Shown here: in pieces, positions 18,109 through 26,182 of the stretch
How positions within the stretch are numbered: the first letter of the stretch is position 1
Layout of the letters: every line of letters starts with the position of its first letter
Assembly: GCA_965278945.1 (NCBI GenBank)
Contig: OZ257128.1
Coordinates: forward strand, 1,488,001 to 1,552,000
Reading direction: 5' to 3'
DNA length: 64,000 nt
Source: UBA10649 sp965278945
GTDB taxonomy: Bacteria > Actinomycetota > Actinomycetes > S36-B12
Position numbers and translations under genes: made by a program
Notes under the pieces: model-generated
Told to the model about the DNA's origin: nothing
The model's input: only the letters and a program-made list of their open reading frames with translations
Databases searched by the model: none

Positions 18109-18667
18109 CGAGGTCTCCAGATTGGTCGATTCGAGGAGCGGTACGCCCGGATGTTCGGACGTCCGCGGGACGATGCTGCCCGCTCAACGCAGAGCCACCG
18201 ACGGTCGCGGCGGGGTCACGCGCCAGTTCCCGGTTGAGTCGCCTCAAGGCGGCGGCGAGTTCGGCGACCTCGACTTCTGACCATGATCCGAGCGCGGCGT
18301 GCAATCGGTGCATCCGGGCTTGCCGTGCTTGCGCGAAGACCAACCTGCCGTGTTCGGATATCTGCAGGTCGAAGGCTCGACCATCGACCGGATCGGGCAC
18401 GCGCTGAACGAATCCGGCCCGCTCAAGGGAACCGACCTGACGACTCACCGTTGACGGGCTCAAATGCAGATGACTGGCCACGGCACCGGTCCGCAGCGGA
18501 CCCGAGTGTGACAGTAGCGACAACACGACATATGCACCCCGCTCAATCGCGACGTCCTCAACAGATACGGAGCGTTCGGCAAGACGGATCAGCGCCGCCA
18601 ACTCCTCAGCGACCGCGAGACTGGACGCACCCGGGCCCTCGAGTAGTTGCATAGCAGGAGCATACAT
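18098..18667 (-). CDS. MarR-family transcriptional regulator of the exporter operon
   Basis: This 189-residue MarR protein has a winged helix-turn-helix around LRTGAVASHLHLSPSTVSRQV and a wing DPVDGRAF. It overlaps the downstream exporter by 11 bases, the same arrangement as the marR-MFS pair at 8147-8671. It resembles that regulator in the LRxxxxAxHLxxxxSxxSRQV pattern. ATG 18667 is the likely start; an ATG five codons later is possible. No clear palindrome was seen in the roughly 50 bases upstream. Confidence 0.87.
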   Translation of the reverse strand: MYAPAMQLLEGPGASSLAVAEELAALIRLAERSVSVEDVAIERGAYVVLSLLSHSGPLRTGAVASHLHLSPSTVSRQVGSLERAGFVQRVPDPVDGRAFDLQISEHGRLVFAQARQARMHRLHAALGSWSEVEVAELAAALRRLNRELARDPAATVGGSALSGQHRPADVRTSGRTAPRIDQSGDLDGT

Positions 18668-18715
18668 TCCAGTCGGGTGCGGCGCCAGGTCGGTTCAGCC
18701 GGGCCACGGGCCCCG

Positions 18716-19192
18716 CTACATGAGTTCGTCGACGAGCACCGCGAGTCGACGCAGCAGTGGTGCGGCCGACTCCTGTTCGGCCGCGTCGAGGTGTGACCAG
18801 AGACTGTCAAGAAGCGCCGCGACAACTTGACGCTTCTTGTGGACGGTACGGTTGCCCGCCGTGGTCAAGAACACCCGGCGGACCCTCGCATCGTCAACGC
18901 TGACCTCGCTGCCGACCAGTCGTTGCCGCTCCAGCATGGCGACGGATCTGGTCACCGTCGGCTGAGACAGGCCCAGATATGCCGCCACGGCACTGATTCC
19001 CTGGCTACCGCACGCGTCGATGGCGTCCATGACGATGAGCTGAGGCACAGAGATGTCGTCGATACGGGTTTGAAGGCGACCTCGGGTCCGGCGCGCGGTC
19101 GAAAGAAACTCCAACACCGCGGTCCCGAAATCCGCCGCCGCGGCGTTGGTCGTCGGCAACGACCGGTGCCCGCGTGATCGGCGTTCGGTCAC
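18716..19192 (-). CDS. MarR-family regulator, paralogue of the one at 5271-5756
   Basis: I place the start at GTG 19192 (158 residues), matching the length of the 161-residue paralogue. The open frame extends further but overlaps the USP gene. Shared stretches with 5271-5756 include TARRTRGR, VPQL, VMDAID, LSQPTVTRSV, DDARVRR versus TDARRR, and AAPLLRRLA versus AAPLLRHLA. The gene lies 48 bases upstream of the second marR on the same strand, so two MarR proteins precede one exporter. Confidence 0.85.
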   Translation of the reverse strand: MTERRSRGHRSLPTTNAAAADFGTAVLEFLSTARRTRGRLQTRIDDISVPQLIVMDAIDACGSQGISAVAAYLGLSQPTVTRSVAMLERQRLVGSEVSVDDARVRRVFLTTAGNRTVHKKRQVVAALLDSLWSHLDAAEQESAAPLLRRLAVLVDELM

Positions 19193-19263
19193 GGACGGGC
19201 TTCCTGACGAGGCTGACGCAGCATAGGCCCAGTCTCGCACCGAGACACTATTCGTGACGACGG

Positions 19264-19770
19264 CTACCCCGCGATGAACACTGGGCACGATCCGGTCGAC
19301 GCCAGTCGCGTCGCCGGGCACCGGTGCGGCCACTTGTGCCGAATACCGGCTGCCACGACGACCAGGCCCGCTTCGTGAGCTCGGCTGGCCGCTAGCAATG
19401 CACCCGCGACGTCGCCGTGGCGCACTTCAAACGACCACGGGACGCAGATCCTGTCCGCCGCCGCCCTCGCGTCCATCAGTGCCGCAGTTTGGAGGTCCGC
19501 CAGCCAGGGAACCCACTGCGCAGCGCTCATCGATGACCAACTCCACAGCAGCGGCATCGGCGGCGGGATGTGCACAGCGACGAGCGCCGCTCCCTCGACG
19601 GCAGCGCGACTGGCGGCGACCTGGAGGGCACGCCGACCCGAGTTCGAACCGTCGACCCCGACCACGACCACGCCGCGCCCCTGGACCGGGCGCCCATCTG
19701 GTGACGTGGCCTGCGTCGCGGTCCTCGACACCACAGGCCGCTGTCCCAAAGTCGTTCCCGGCGCGCTCAC
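19264..19770 (-). CDS. Universal stress protein (USP) domain protein
   Basis: This 168-residue protein has one USP domain: VVVVGVDGSNSGRRAL at the start of the fold and a GLVVVAAG strand near the end. The usual ATP-binding G-2x-G-9x-G(S/T) motif near the C-terminus is not clear (CPATRLASTGSCPVFI), so ATP binding is uncertain. The GTG start overlaps the stop of the hotdog gene (GTGA). The first 30 residues are a polar extension. Confidence 0.8.
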   Translation of the reverse strand: MSAPGTTLGQRPVVSRTATQATSPDGRPVQGRGVVVVGVDGSNSGRRALQVAASRAAVEGAALVAVHIPPPMPLLWSWSSMSAAQWVPWLADLQTAALMDARAAADRICVPWSFEVRHGDVAGALLAASRAHEAGLVVVAAGIRHKWPHRCPATRLASTGSCPVFIAG

Positions 19771-20345
19771 GGCCCGGCCCGCAATTCGCGCATGACATCG
19801 ACCCCACGGCCATTGCTCGCTGCTGTCACGGCCCCGGGAGCACCAGCCGCACGAAGCGCCTCAACCTGGTCCGCGAGAAGACCGAACCGATCCTTGTGCA
19901 GGGCGATGAAGAGTGCCTTGCCTTTGCTAAACACGGCTCCGTCCTCGGCTCGGATCCTGCCGACGGTTCTGACTTTGCGTCCCTCGACCCGCTTCACCCG
20001 TGCCTCGACAATGCACCGCGTGCCGAGCGGCAACATCTGGCGAAACGACACCGTCAGTTCGGCGGCCACAACCCAATGGCCAGCCAGCCACGCCGACGCG
20101 CCCATGGTCTCATCGAGCAGTGCCGCCATCGCGCCCCCGTGCACGTGCCCGGGAGGGCCCTGGGCACCTGACCCGAGGATCGCCTTCGCGATCATCGACA
20201 TGTCGGGCGTCTGGTAGTACTGCAGCGCGATGCGGTTGGAGTCACGGTCACCGGACACGAACGAGGCCCCGATGGCATCGGCGGGGATGTCGAACGCGTC
20301 CCACCCAGGCTCTGGAGTCCGCAGCCATTCTGTATCGGCGGTCAT
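19767..20345 (-). CDS. PaaI-like hotdog thioesterase
   Basis: This 192-residue hotdog protein starts at ATG 20345, just after the tetR stop. The core has GHVHGGAMAALLDETMG, the acyl-CoA thioesterase nucleophile/oxyanion region of the PaaI family, and then ELTVSFRQMLPLGTR, a typical second strand. It follows a tetR and precedes a USP gene with overlapping codons, so it is translationally coupled to the latter. Likely role: hydrolysis of an acyl-CoA in lipid turnover. Confidence 0.85.
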   Translation of the reverse strand: MTADTEWLRTPEPGWDAFDIPADAIGASFVSGDRDSNRIALQYYQTPDMSMIAKAILGSGAQGPPGHVHGGAMAALLDETMGASAWLAGHWVVAAELTVSFRQMLPLGTRCIVEARVKRVEGRKVRTVGRIRAEDGAVFSKGKALFIALHKDRFGLLADQVEALRAAGAPGAVTAASNGRGVDVMRELRAGP

Positions 20346-20346
20346 C

Positions 20347-21039
20347 TCAAGGACCCGACCTTCCCCGCCGTGGCGGCTGCGTTGTTGCCGACAGGCGCGC
20401 GTACGCGGTGAGTGGCTTGTCGGGACGATGCTCGTCGGCGACTGTGCCGAGCCCGATGAACGCCGAGAACGCATCAGCCAACTCCACCGGTGATCGTGCC
20501 TCCCCGGTCGGATACCAGAACGCCACCGAGTTCGCGGCGCCGAAGACGAACCTGCGAACCAGCCGCATATCCAAGCCGGGCACGATCTGACCCACCGCCG
20601 ACGCCGCGAGAATCAGCCCATCCCACATCGACTCGTAACTTCCCAGTTCGCGCGCCAGCGATCGTTGCGTCTCGTGGGGCAGTCGCCGCCACTCGAACAG
20701 CAGCACGTGAATCGCGTCATCAGACACCACGGCGCTGATATGCGCGCGCAACGCCAGGCGCAGCCGCTCGGCAGGGTCGCTGCAGTCGGCGATCGCCAAC
20801 GTTACATCGGCACTGACCCCCGCCACTGATCGGCGCATCAGCGCCAGGACCAGGGAGTCCTTCGTGGCGTACCGGTACGTCAAGCTCCCCAACTGCAGTC
20901 CAGCCTTGCTCGCGATCGCGCGCAACGACGCACCCGCGACCCCCCGATCCTTGAACAAGGACGCTGCCGCATCCAGGACTCGATCCGCGTCGACACCGGA
21001 CTCCGGCACCTGGCGCGCGGATGACTCGGCGACCTTCAT
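20347..21039 (-). CDS. TetR-family transcriptional regulator
   Basis: This 230-residue repressor (ATG 21039; an ATG two codons upstream is also open) has its DNA-binding domain at the N-terminus, with helix-turn-helix LRAIASKAGLQLGSLTYRY. The C-terminal domain is of the type with a WRRLPHE-like helix found in fatty-acid or steroid regulators. A near-palindrome lies 28 bases upstream of the start and recurs before the alcohol dehydrogenase at 26183. It is the first gene of a co-directional run to 15125. Confidence 0.88.
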   Translation of the reverse strand: MKVAESSARQVPESGVDADRVLDAAASLFKDRGVAGASLRAIASKAGLQLGSLTYRYATKDSLVLALMRRSVAGVSADVTLAIADCSDPAERLRLALRAHISAVVSDDAIHVLLFEWRRLPHETQRSLARELGSYESMWDGLILAASAVGQIVPGLDMRLVRRFVFGAANSVAFWYPTGEARSPVELADAFSAFIGLGTVADEHRPDKPLTAYARLSATTQPPRRGRSGP

Positions 21040-21066
21040 GCACACCTCCAGAACTCCACCGCGACC

Positions 21067-21082
21067 TTGAACAAGTGTACAA
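21067..21082. promoter_or_regulatory. Candidate TetR operator TTGAAC-AAGT-GTACAA
   Basis: This 16-base near-palindrome lies 28 bases before the tetR start. It matches 14 of 16 bases of the reverse complement of the perfect site at 26142-26157, including the four-base spacer length. Confidence 0.55.
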
Positions 21083-21255
21083 ACCCGATGCGGCGGATGC
21101 TACCCATTCACATGCACGAGATCGACCCGGCTTTCGACGTCCCCGCGCGCAGCCCTCTAGCGACCCACGCACGTCGAAGCCGTCAGAAGCCGTTTGGCCA
21201 AGGAGTTCGGTCTCGTAGCCGTCTGACCGCGAGCATGCTCACCTGATGCGCTCCG

Positions 21256-21520
21256 TTCACAGAGGAGATTCGGCAGGTCGAGGAGGAGCTCGACGCACTG
21301 ATCACTCATGGCACCCGCGCGCTTGGGCATGAACGGCGTCGACCTACCCATCGCGGCGAAGCTCATCGGCGAGACCGCGGACGTGCTCCGCTTGGCGTCC
21401 AAGGACGCCTACGCCCGACACAACCGCAGCGCGCCTCAGCCGCACTCGCGGGTACGCCTCGGCGGAGCGGCGGGGCAAGGCGGCGATGTTGAACCAGCTG
21501 GTGAGGCAACGACCCTGTCC
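21256..21520 (+). pseudogene. Decayed IS110-type transposase fragment
   Basis: Two neighbouring frames give EEIRQVEEELDALITHG, then LGMNGVDLPIAAKLIGETAD and LRLASKDAYARHNRSAPQP. Together these follow the C-terminal (transposase_20) region of IS110/IS1111 transposases: the helix before the GxG-x-x-xAA motif and the AxxAG-x-AP segment. The frame shifts at about 21300, and nothing recognisable remains of the N-terminal DEDD domain. No element ends were found. Confidence 0.5.
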
Positions 21521-21569
21521 ACACCGATGTTTCCACTGAGTCAGCCCGGCCCTATTGTGGGGAGCGATT

Positions 21570-21585
21570 ATATTGGGCACAATAT
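21570..21585. promoter_or_regulatory. OhrR-type operator
   Basis: ATATTG-GGCA-CAATAT is a perfect 6-bp-arm inverted repeat ending four bases before the gpx ATG. A/T-rich palindromes of this kind are bound by OhrR regulators, and an ohrR gene is the second gene of this operon. Confidence 0.65.
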
Positions 21586-21589
21586 AGAT

Positions 21590-22093
21590 ATGAACAATTC
21601 CTCGTCGATTTATGAGCTCTCCTTCACCGACAATCACGGCCGGTCGGTGTCGTTAGCCGGTTACGCCGGTCGGCCGGTGCTGGTCGTGAACACGGCGAGC
21701 AAGTGCGGCATGACCCCGCATTACGAGGGCTTGCAGATGCTGCACGAGGAGTACGGCGGCCAGGGACTCGTCGTCCTGGGCTTCCCGTGCGACCAGTTCG
21801 CGCATCAGGAGCCCGGTGATGACGCCCAGATTGAGGAGTTCTGCCGTCTCAATTACGGCGTGACTTTCCCCCTGTCAACGAAGGTCGACGTCAACGGGGC
21901 TCACACCCACCCGGTGTTCGCGTTCCTGAAGGAGCGGGCAGGCGGCGTCATGGGGTCACGTATCAAATGGAACTTCACCAAGTTCCTCGTCTCGTCGGAC
22001 GGGTCCACCGTGAAGCGGTTCGGCCCGAAGACTCCTCCGGAGAAGATCCGGGCCGACATCGAGACGCTCCTGGCTACACCGACCCAGTCATGA
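21590..22093 (+). CDS. Glutathione-peroxidase family thiol peroxidase
   Basis: This 167-residue enzyme reduces peroxides. The peroxidatic Cys39 is in VVNTASKCG. Gln69 is in GFPCDQF, and Trp127-Asn128 are in WNFTKF, completing the active-site set. Cys85 (EEFC) is the resolving cysteine of thioredoxin-dependent members, so the reductant is more likely thioredoxin or mycoredoxin than glutathione. A longer open frame reaches 21308 but crosses the IS110 relic and the operator. The stop overlaps the ohrR ATG. Confidence 0.92.
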   Translation: MNNSSSIYELSFTDNHGRSVSLAGYAGRPVLVVNTASKCGMTPHYEGLQMLHEEYGGQGLVVLGFPCDQFAHQEPGDDAQIEEFCRLNYGVTFPLSTKVDVNGAHTHPVFAFLKERAGGVMGSRIKWNFTKFLVSSDGSTVKRFGPKTPPEKIRADIETLLATPTQS

Positions 22094-22551
22094 CGGCGTC
22101 GGCGGTCAACGACGCGCTGCTCCTGGACAACCAGTTGTGCTTCCTCGTCTACCGACTGCACCGGGGCATCACGGACCTGTACCGGCCGATCCTGGCTGAC
22201 TTGGGCCTGACCTACCCGCAGTACCTGGTGATGCTCGTGCTCTGGGAATCGCCGACCAGGACCGTGGGTGAGCTCGGCTCGCGGCTGTCCCTGGATAGCG
22301 GCACCTTGTCGCCGCTGCTTAAACGTCTGGAGTCCGCCGGCCTCGTCCAGCGCATGCGCGCACCGTCCGATGAGCGGTCCGTGGACGTGTCACTCACCGA
22401 CGCGGGGCGGGCGCTGCGCACAAGGGCCCGGGCGGTCCCCGCGACGATCGGCGGGTGCCTGTCGACATCTGAGCGCGAGTACCTCCAGATCCGCGATCAC
22501 CTGTCAGGCTTGCTGGACCGCGTCGACTCGTGCCGCGCGAATCAGCGGTGA
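22090..22551 (+). CDS. ohrR: OhrR organic-hydroperoxide sensing repressor
   Basis: This 153-residue MarR-family protein has the OhrR hallmarks LDNQLCF with the peroxide-reactive Cys17, and LTYPQYLVMLVLWE. The wing is DERSVDV. Oxidation of the N-terminal Cys releases the operator in known OhrR proteins. The usual partner gene is ohr; here it is a glutathione peroxidase, overlapping by four bases (ATGA). A short hairpin (GCGGT-GAGA-ACCGC, 22545-22558) spans the stop codon and could act as a terminator. Confidence 0.92.
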   Translation: MTASAVNDALLLDNQLCFLVYRLHRGITDLYRPILADLGLTYPQYLVMLVLWESPTRTVGELGSRLSLDSGTLSPLLKRLESAGLVQRMRAPSDERSVDVSLTDAGRALRTRARAVPATIGGCLSTSEREYLQIRDHLSGLLDRVDSCRANQR

Positions 22552-22882
22552 GAACCGCGCCGCCACGGTGACTGAGGCGACCGGTCGTTGTTCACGGACC
22601 CTCATGCGCGACAGCCGTGTGCGAGGGGACGCATGCCAGGGACTCTCACGGGCCCCGCGGGCATCACGAACATCCCCGCCGGTTGACATGATTTGGGCGA
22701 TCCGCGCCGCCCAGGGCGGTCCTGTTGGACCTTCCCCGCGCGCGGGCGGCAGCGAAGCGCCGACGGTGCACACTTGGGTCTGCGACGTGCGCGCGTGGCC
22801 GGATGGGACCGTGGCCGGGGTTGTGGAGGAGTACGTCGGAGGATCGGTTGCGACGCCGCGGCAAATCAGCGATCTGGCGCTG
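22552..22882. other. Stretch without a recognisable gene
   Basis: Open frames exist on both strands because of high GC, but none resembles a known family or has a convincing ribosome site. Confidence 0.4.
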
Positions 22883-23380
22883 TCAGGGTCGGTTCGTGTC
22901 CTGTCCTTTTGCTCCGGTCGCGAAGGCGTGCGACCTGCGGACGAGTTCGGCGACGAGGTCCGCCTCCTGGTCGTCGCGCGGGGCATAGACCATGACGGCG
23001 CCGGGCGAGATCAACCCGAGGCGGGCGATGGGGTGCTGCTCGGCCCATCCTGCCTCGACGACTGCGGCGGCGTCGTTCGTGGGAAGGATCAGGTGCACGG
23101 AGTGATCTGGGGTCGGGTGCAAGTGCGCGAACTCGGTCCCGATCATGAATGCAGCGGGCGGGCCGGTCGCCAGATCCGCTCGGAGGGTCAGGGCGATGGC
23201 ACCGGGAACGGAGATCGCCGATCCGGTCCAGGTCACCCCAGGTAGGTCCGCGAGGTGGCTCATCAGGCGTTGGCGGGGTGCACCGGTGGCCGGCTGCTGA
23301 TCCAACTGCTGGTGCGGGTTCGTCGGTGTTGTTGCCGGTCGCCTCCCAAGGCGAGGCACCAGGCGTGGCTCATCTGGCAT
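22883..23380 (-). CDS. DUF5519 (luciferase-like) family protein
   Basis: This 165-residue protein starts at ATG 23380 after GGGAGG. The core matches DUF5519: PGAIALTLRAD, then EFAHLHPTPDHSVHLILP, GWAEQHPIARLG, and VMVYAPRDDQEADLVAELV. The His-rich EFAHLH segment is the family hallmark. Function is unknown. It overlaps the end of the truncated NmrA-like frame upstream, which suggests the two were joined by a deletion. Confidence 0.72.
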   Translation of the reverse strand: MPDEPRLVPRLGRRPATTPTNPHQQLDQQPATGAPRQRLMSHLADLPGVTWTGSAISVPGAIALTLRADLATGPPAAFMIGTEFAHLHPTPDHSVHLILPTNDAAAVVEAGWAEQHPIARLGLISPGAVMVYAPRDDQEADLVAELVRRSHAFATGAKGQDTNRP

Positions 23381-23747
23381 GGCCGCCTCCCGCAAGGATC
23401 GTGGTCGCAGTACCGGCATTGACCACGCTGGTGTAGACGAGCCGGGTCACCCCGGCCCGCTGGGCCGCGTCGATGACGGCGCGATGCTGGGCGAACCGCC
23501 GCCCGACGTCGGTGGCGGAGATGAGCAGCACGGTGTCTGCGCCGGCGACGGCGTCGTCCACGGATTCGGGAGCGTCATAGTCGGCACGTCGCGCCGACAC
23601 GCCCAACGCGCCCAACGCGACCAGGCGTGACTCGTCGCGCCCGACCGCGATGATCTCCGATGCAGACTGACCTCGGGCCAGCAAGGCGCCGACGACGAGG
23701 CCCCCCAGGTGGCCGGTCGCTCCCATGATCGTGACTGTCATATGCAT
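23370..23747 (-). pseudogene. NmrA-like NAD(P)-binding protein, C-terminally truncated
   Basis: The 125-residue frame contains a complete first Rossmann part: VTIMGATGHLGGLVV, the dinucleotide motif; LLISATDVGRRFAQH; and VTRLVYTSVVNAG, as in NmrA/QorB-type quinone oxidoreductases. Intact relatives are about 280 residues; here the frame stops just after the YTS strand. The missing substrate domain suggests a deletion fused it to the DUF5519 gene. An HxlR regulator, the common partner of this family, lies at 24770-25204. Confidence 0.7.
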
Positions 23748-24769
23748 CCCTTGCTTGTCGCAGCCAGTGCCCGCCTGCGGACGTGGGGCATGTCGGCGGT
23801 GGTCCCTGCAGTAAAGGCTCCAACACCGGTCGACTCGGAGGCATTCCGCAGGCACTCCTGCGCTCGGCGCGGGTTCCGGTGACCACAGCGCGAGAATGCG
23901 GCACACACGCCACGTGCAGATGACGCGGGCGTGCAGATGCCCACTCTGCTCGCGCCCCGCACGCCGCGGGGGGGCCGGCTCCTTCATGGGCGTGATCGCC
24001 GGCCCGGCGGGCACCGGGGATCGGGTGCGCGAGGTCCTGCTCGGTGTGCCGCCGCCGCGCCGCCGACTGCACTCCTCGTGGTCTTCGCGCACGAGGAGAA
24101 GACGAGCCTCACCCATACTTGACGCAGGCGCCGCGGCGATCGCATCTCGACCTTGCCGTCCACCGTGCGGTCGGCCGGGCGGCGGCTCCGCGGTGCCGCG
24201 AGGACGTCCTCGTGTGGGAAGCGCGTTGAGCTCTCACCCGGCGCGCGATCGTCCGGAGGATCGGGTGACTGACCAGGACCTCGGTTGGTCCCGGCGCATG
24301 TCGGTGGGGGTGAGAGCTCGCACCAGTCGCGCTTGGGTGGGGCTGCGCGCCAGCCTCACGCGGGAGGTCGGTCACCTGCCAGGCACGAGCATCCTGGGAG
24401 CGCACGCGCCGTGATGCGGACGCGCCTGTGTGCCGCCATCCTGGGCCGTGGCCCGCCGATCACCGTCATGCTGGCCCGGTTCGCGTCCGTGGCCTGGTTC
24501 GCGCCCGTGGAGCCTCTGTGGCGGGTGGAGAGGGTTGGGGTCCGTTGATCGTCGGCGTCACTGCTTCTGGGGCGGCCCTCGGCCGTGGCCAGAGCCGCGG
24601 GCGTGGTCACCGCGAAGGGTCCGAGGGTGTCAGGGTGCTGTGCCACGTCGGCGACATCGGGTGCGGACGACCGGCTCGCGTGCTGCTGGGCGATGATCGT
24701 GCCCGAGTGGGGTCGGCGCCGGGTGGAGGGGCGCGCGCCCCGTCGGCCAGCGCCACTGGACGGCCAGCG
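23748..24769. other. 1-kb stretch without a recognisable gene
   Basis: Several long open frames occur on both strands, but their translations are rich in Arg, Pro, Ala and Gly without domain-like patterns. I found no ribosome site, repeat or transposase relic that explains it. It may be degraded coding DNA. Confidence 0.45.
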
Positions 24770-25204
24770 TCACCGTGCCTCGGCTTCCCAGCCCTTGAGG
24801 TCGGAACCCTTGTCGGCGGTGTCGGCGTCGGCGGTGTCGCCGGAGCGCAGGTCATACGCGGCCCGAGCCCGGACGATGTCGTCAACGTGGTCGTCTGCCC
24901 AATCGACCAGGTTGGTGATCGTCGTCGACAGCGTCCGACCCATGGGCGTCAAGGAGTAGTCCACCCGTGGCGGGATCACCGGGTACATGGTCCGGGAGAT
25001 GATGCCGTCGCGTTCGAGCCCACGCAGGGTCACCGTGAGCATCCGCTGGCTGATCCCGTCGATGCCGCGCCTCAACTCGGTGAATCGCATCGTGCCGTTG
25101 CCGAGAAGGTGCATGACCGACACCGACCACTTGTCGCCCACGCGCGCGAACACCTCGCGGGCCCGGCACGGCGACTCGGCGTTTCCTCCCTCAATGGCCG
25201 TCAT
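24770..25204 (-). CDS. HxlR-family redox-type transcriptional regulator
   Basis: This 144-residue protein (ATG 25204 after GGGAG) has the HxlR winged helix-turn-helix: VGDKWSVSVMHLLGNGTMRF at 22-41, SQRMLTVTLRGLERDGII at 52-69 and the PRVDYSLTPMG wing. Cys13 in SPCRAREVF is the position of the redox-sensing cysteine in YodB/HypR/QorR relatives. It diverges from a YceI gene with an inverted repeat between them. Confidence 0.88.
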   Translation of the reverse strand: MTAIEGGNAESPCRAREVFARVGDKWSVSVMHLLGNGTMRFTELRRGIDGISQRMLTVTLRGLERDGIISRTMYPVIPPRVDYSLTPMGRTLSTTITNLVDWADDHVDDIVRARAAYDLRSGDTADADTADKGSDLKGWEAEAR

Positions 25205-25298
25205 CACAACTCCCGAGGGATCGCCCGCCGCTGCCTGCCTCGAACATCCCCATTGTAGCGCCAGCGCTGGACGACAACACCGGGGCCGATTACGATTA

Positions 25299-25322
25299 GG
25301 TACTACAGTCCGAATGAGTACC
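25299..25322. promoter_or_regulatory. HxlR-type operator between hxlR and yceI
   Basis: GGTACT (25299-25304) and AGTACC (25317-25322) form a perfect inverted repeat with a 12-base spacer. Flanking TTA/TAA bases partly extend it. Sites of the GTAC...GTAC form are known for HxlR regulators. Confidence 0.5.
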
Positions 25323-25358
25323 AAGTAATCTTCGTACCCTCGAATCGAAGGAGGCGTC

Positions 25359-25916
25359 ATGACCGAACCCACGGTGAGCATCCCTGGCTACGTGGCCGGC
25401 ATCTGGGAGATCGACCCGGTCCACACCGAGGTGTCGTTCGTCATCCGTCACATGATGGTGAGCAAGGTGCGAGGGCGGTTCGACACCTTCACGGGAACTA
25501 TCGTCACGGCCGCGGCCCTGCGTGACTCAACAGTTTCGGCCGCCATCGACCTCGGGTCCATCAACACCGGCAACGAGACCCGGGACGCCCACATCCGCTC
25601 CGCCGACTTCTTCGACACCGAGCACCACCCGCAGATGACGTTCGAGTCCACCGGGCTCCGTGTGGACGGCGACGACCTGGTCCTCGAGGGCAACCTCACG
25701 ATCCGCGGGGTGACCCGGCCCATCGCCCTGGCCGTCCAGGTCAACGGCGTCAGCCCCGACGTCTACGGCGGAACCCGCATCGGCTTCTCGGCCAGCGGCC
25801 AACTCAACCGGCATGACTTTGGCGTCAGCTACAACGGCCCGATCCCCGGCGGCGGCTCGGTGCTTGGGGACCAGGTCACGATCAGCATCGAGGTCGAGGC
25901 AGTCCTCCAGCAGTAG
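25359..25916 (+). CDS. YceI-family lipid-binding-like protein
   Basis: This 185-residue protein has the YceI lipocalin-like fold: WEIDPVHTEVSFVIRHMMVSKVRG at the start, then HIRSADFFDTEHHPQMTFES and the GVTRPIAL strand. Family members bind isoprenoids or amphiphiles. There is no signal peptide, so it is cytoplasmic, as in most actinobacterial members. A perfect AAGGAGG ribosome site precedes the ATG. It diverges from hxlR and ends before a long hairpin. Confidence 0.9.
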   Translation: MTEPTVSIPGYVAGIWEIDPVHTEVSFVIRHMMVSKVRGRFDTFTGTIVTAAALRDSTVSAAIDLGSINTGNETRDAHIRSADFFDTEHHPQMTFESTGLRVDGDDLVLEGNLTIRGVTRPIALAVQVNGVSPDVYGGTRIGFSASGQLNRHDFGVSYNGPIPGGGSVLGDQVTISIEVEAVLQQ

Positions 25917-26001
25917 GAGCCACGTTCGCCAGGCCGGCGGCGTGGCGCGTCGTGCGGTCCGACGGGGTGGAGCGTGATCGCGTGGTCACCTTCGGTTTGC
26001 C

Positions 26002-26044
26002 TCACCTCACTGGCCGACCGACTGCCTGTCGGGCAGTGAGGTGA
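26002..26044 (+). terminator. Long perfect-stem hairpin after yceI
   Basis: The arms at 26002-26018 and 26028-26044 pair over 17 bases with one mismatch around a 9-base loop. The position between yceI and the next promoter suggests a terminator. No T run follows. Confidence 0.55.
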
Positions 26045-26141
26045 CCTGCCATCTACGCGGCCTCGACGGCCTCCATGGCCCCTGGCTCCCCGACGGCATG
26101 AGGCTGCCGGCCGACGGGGCCCGGTCAGCACCGCCGGCCTG

Positions 26142-26157
26142 TTGTACGCTTGTACAA
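26142..26157. promoter_or_regulatory. Candidate operator TTGTAC-GCTT-GTACAA before adh
   Basis: This perfect 6-bp-arm palindrome lies 26 bases before the alcohol dehydrogenase ATG. It resembles the site before the tetR at 20347-21039 in arms, spacer and distance to the start. Confidence 0.55.
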
Positions 26158-26182
26158 GGCAACTGAGACAAGGGAGTGTGAC

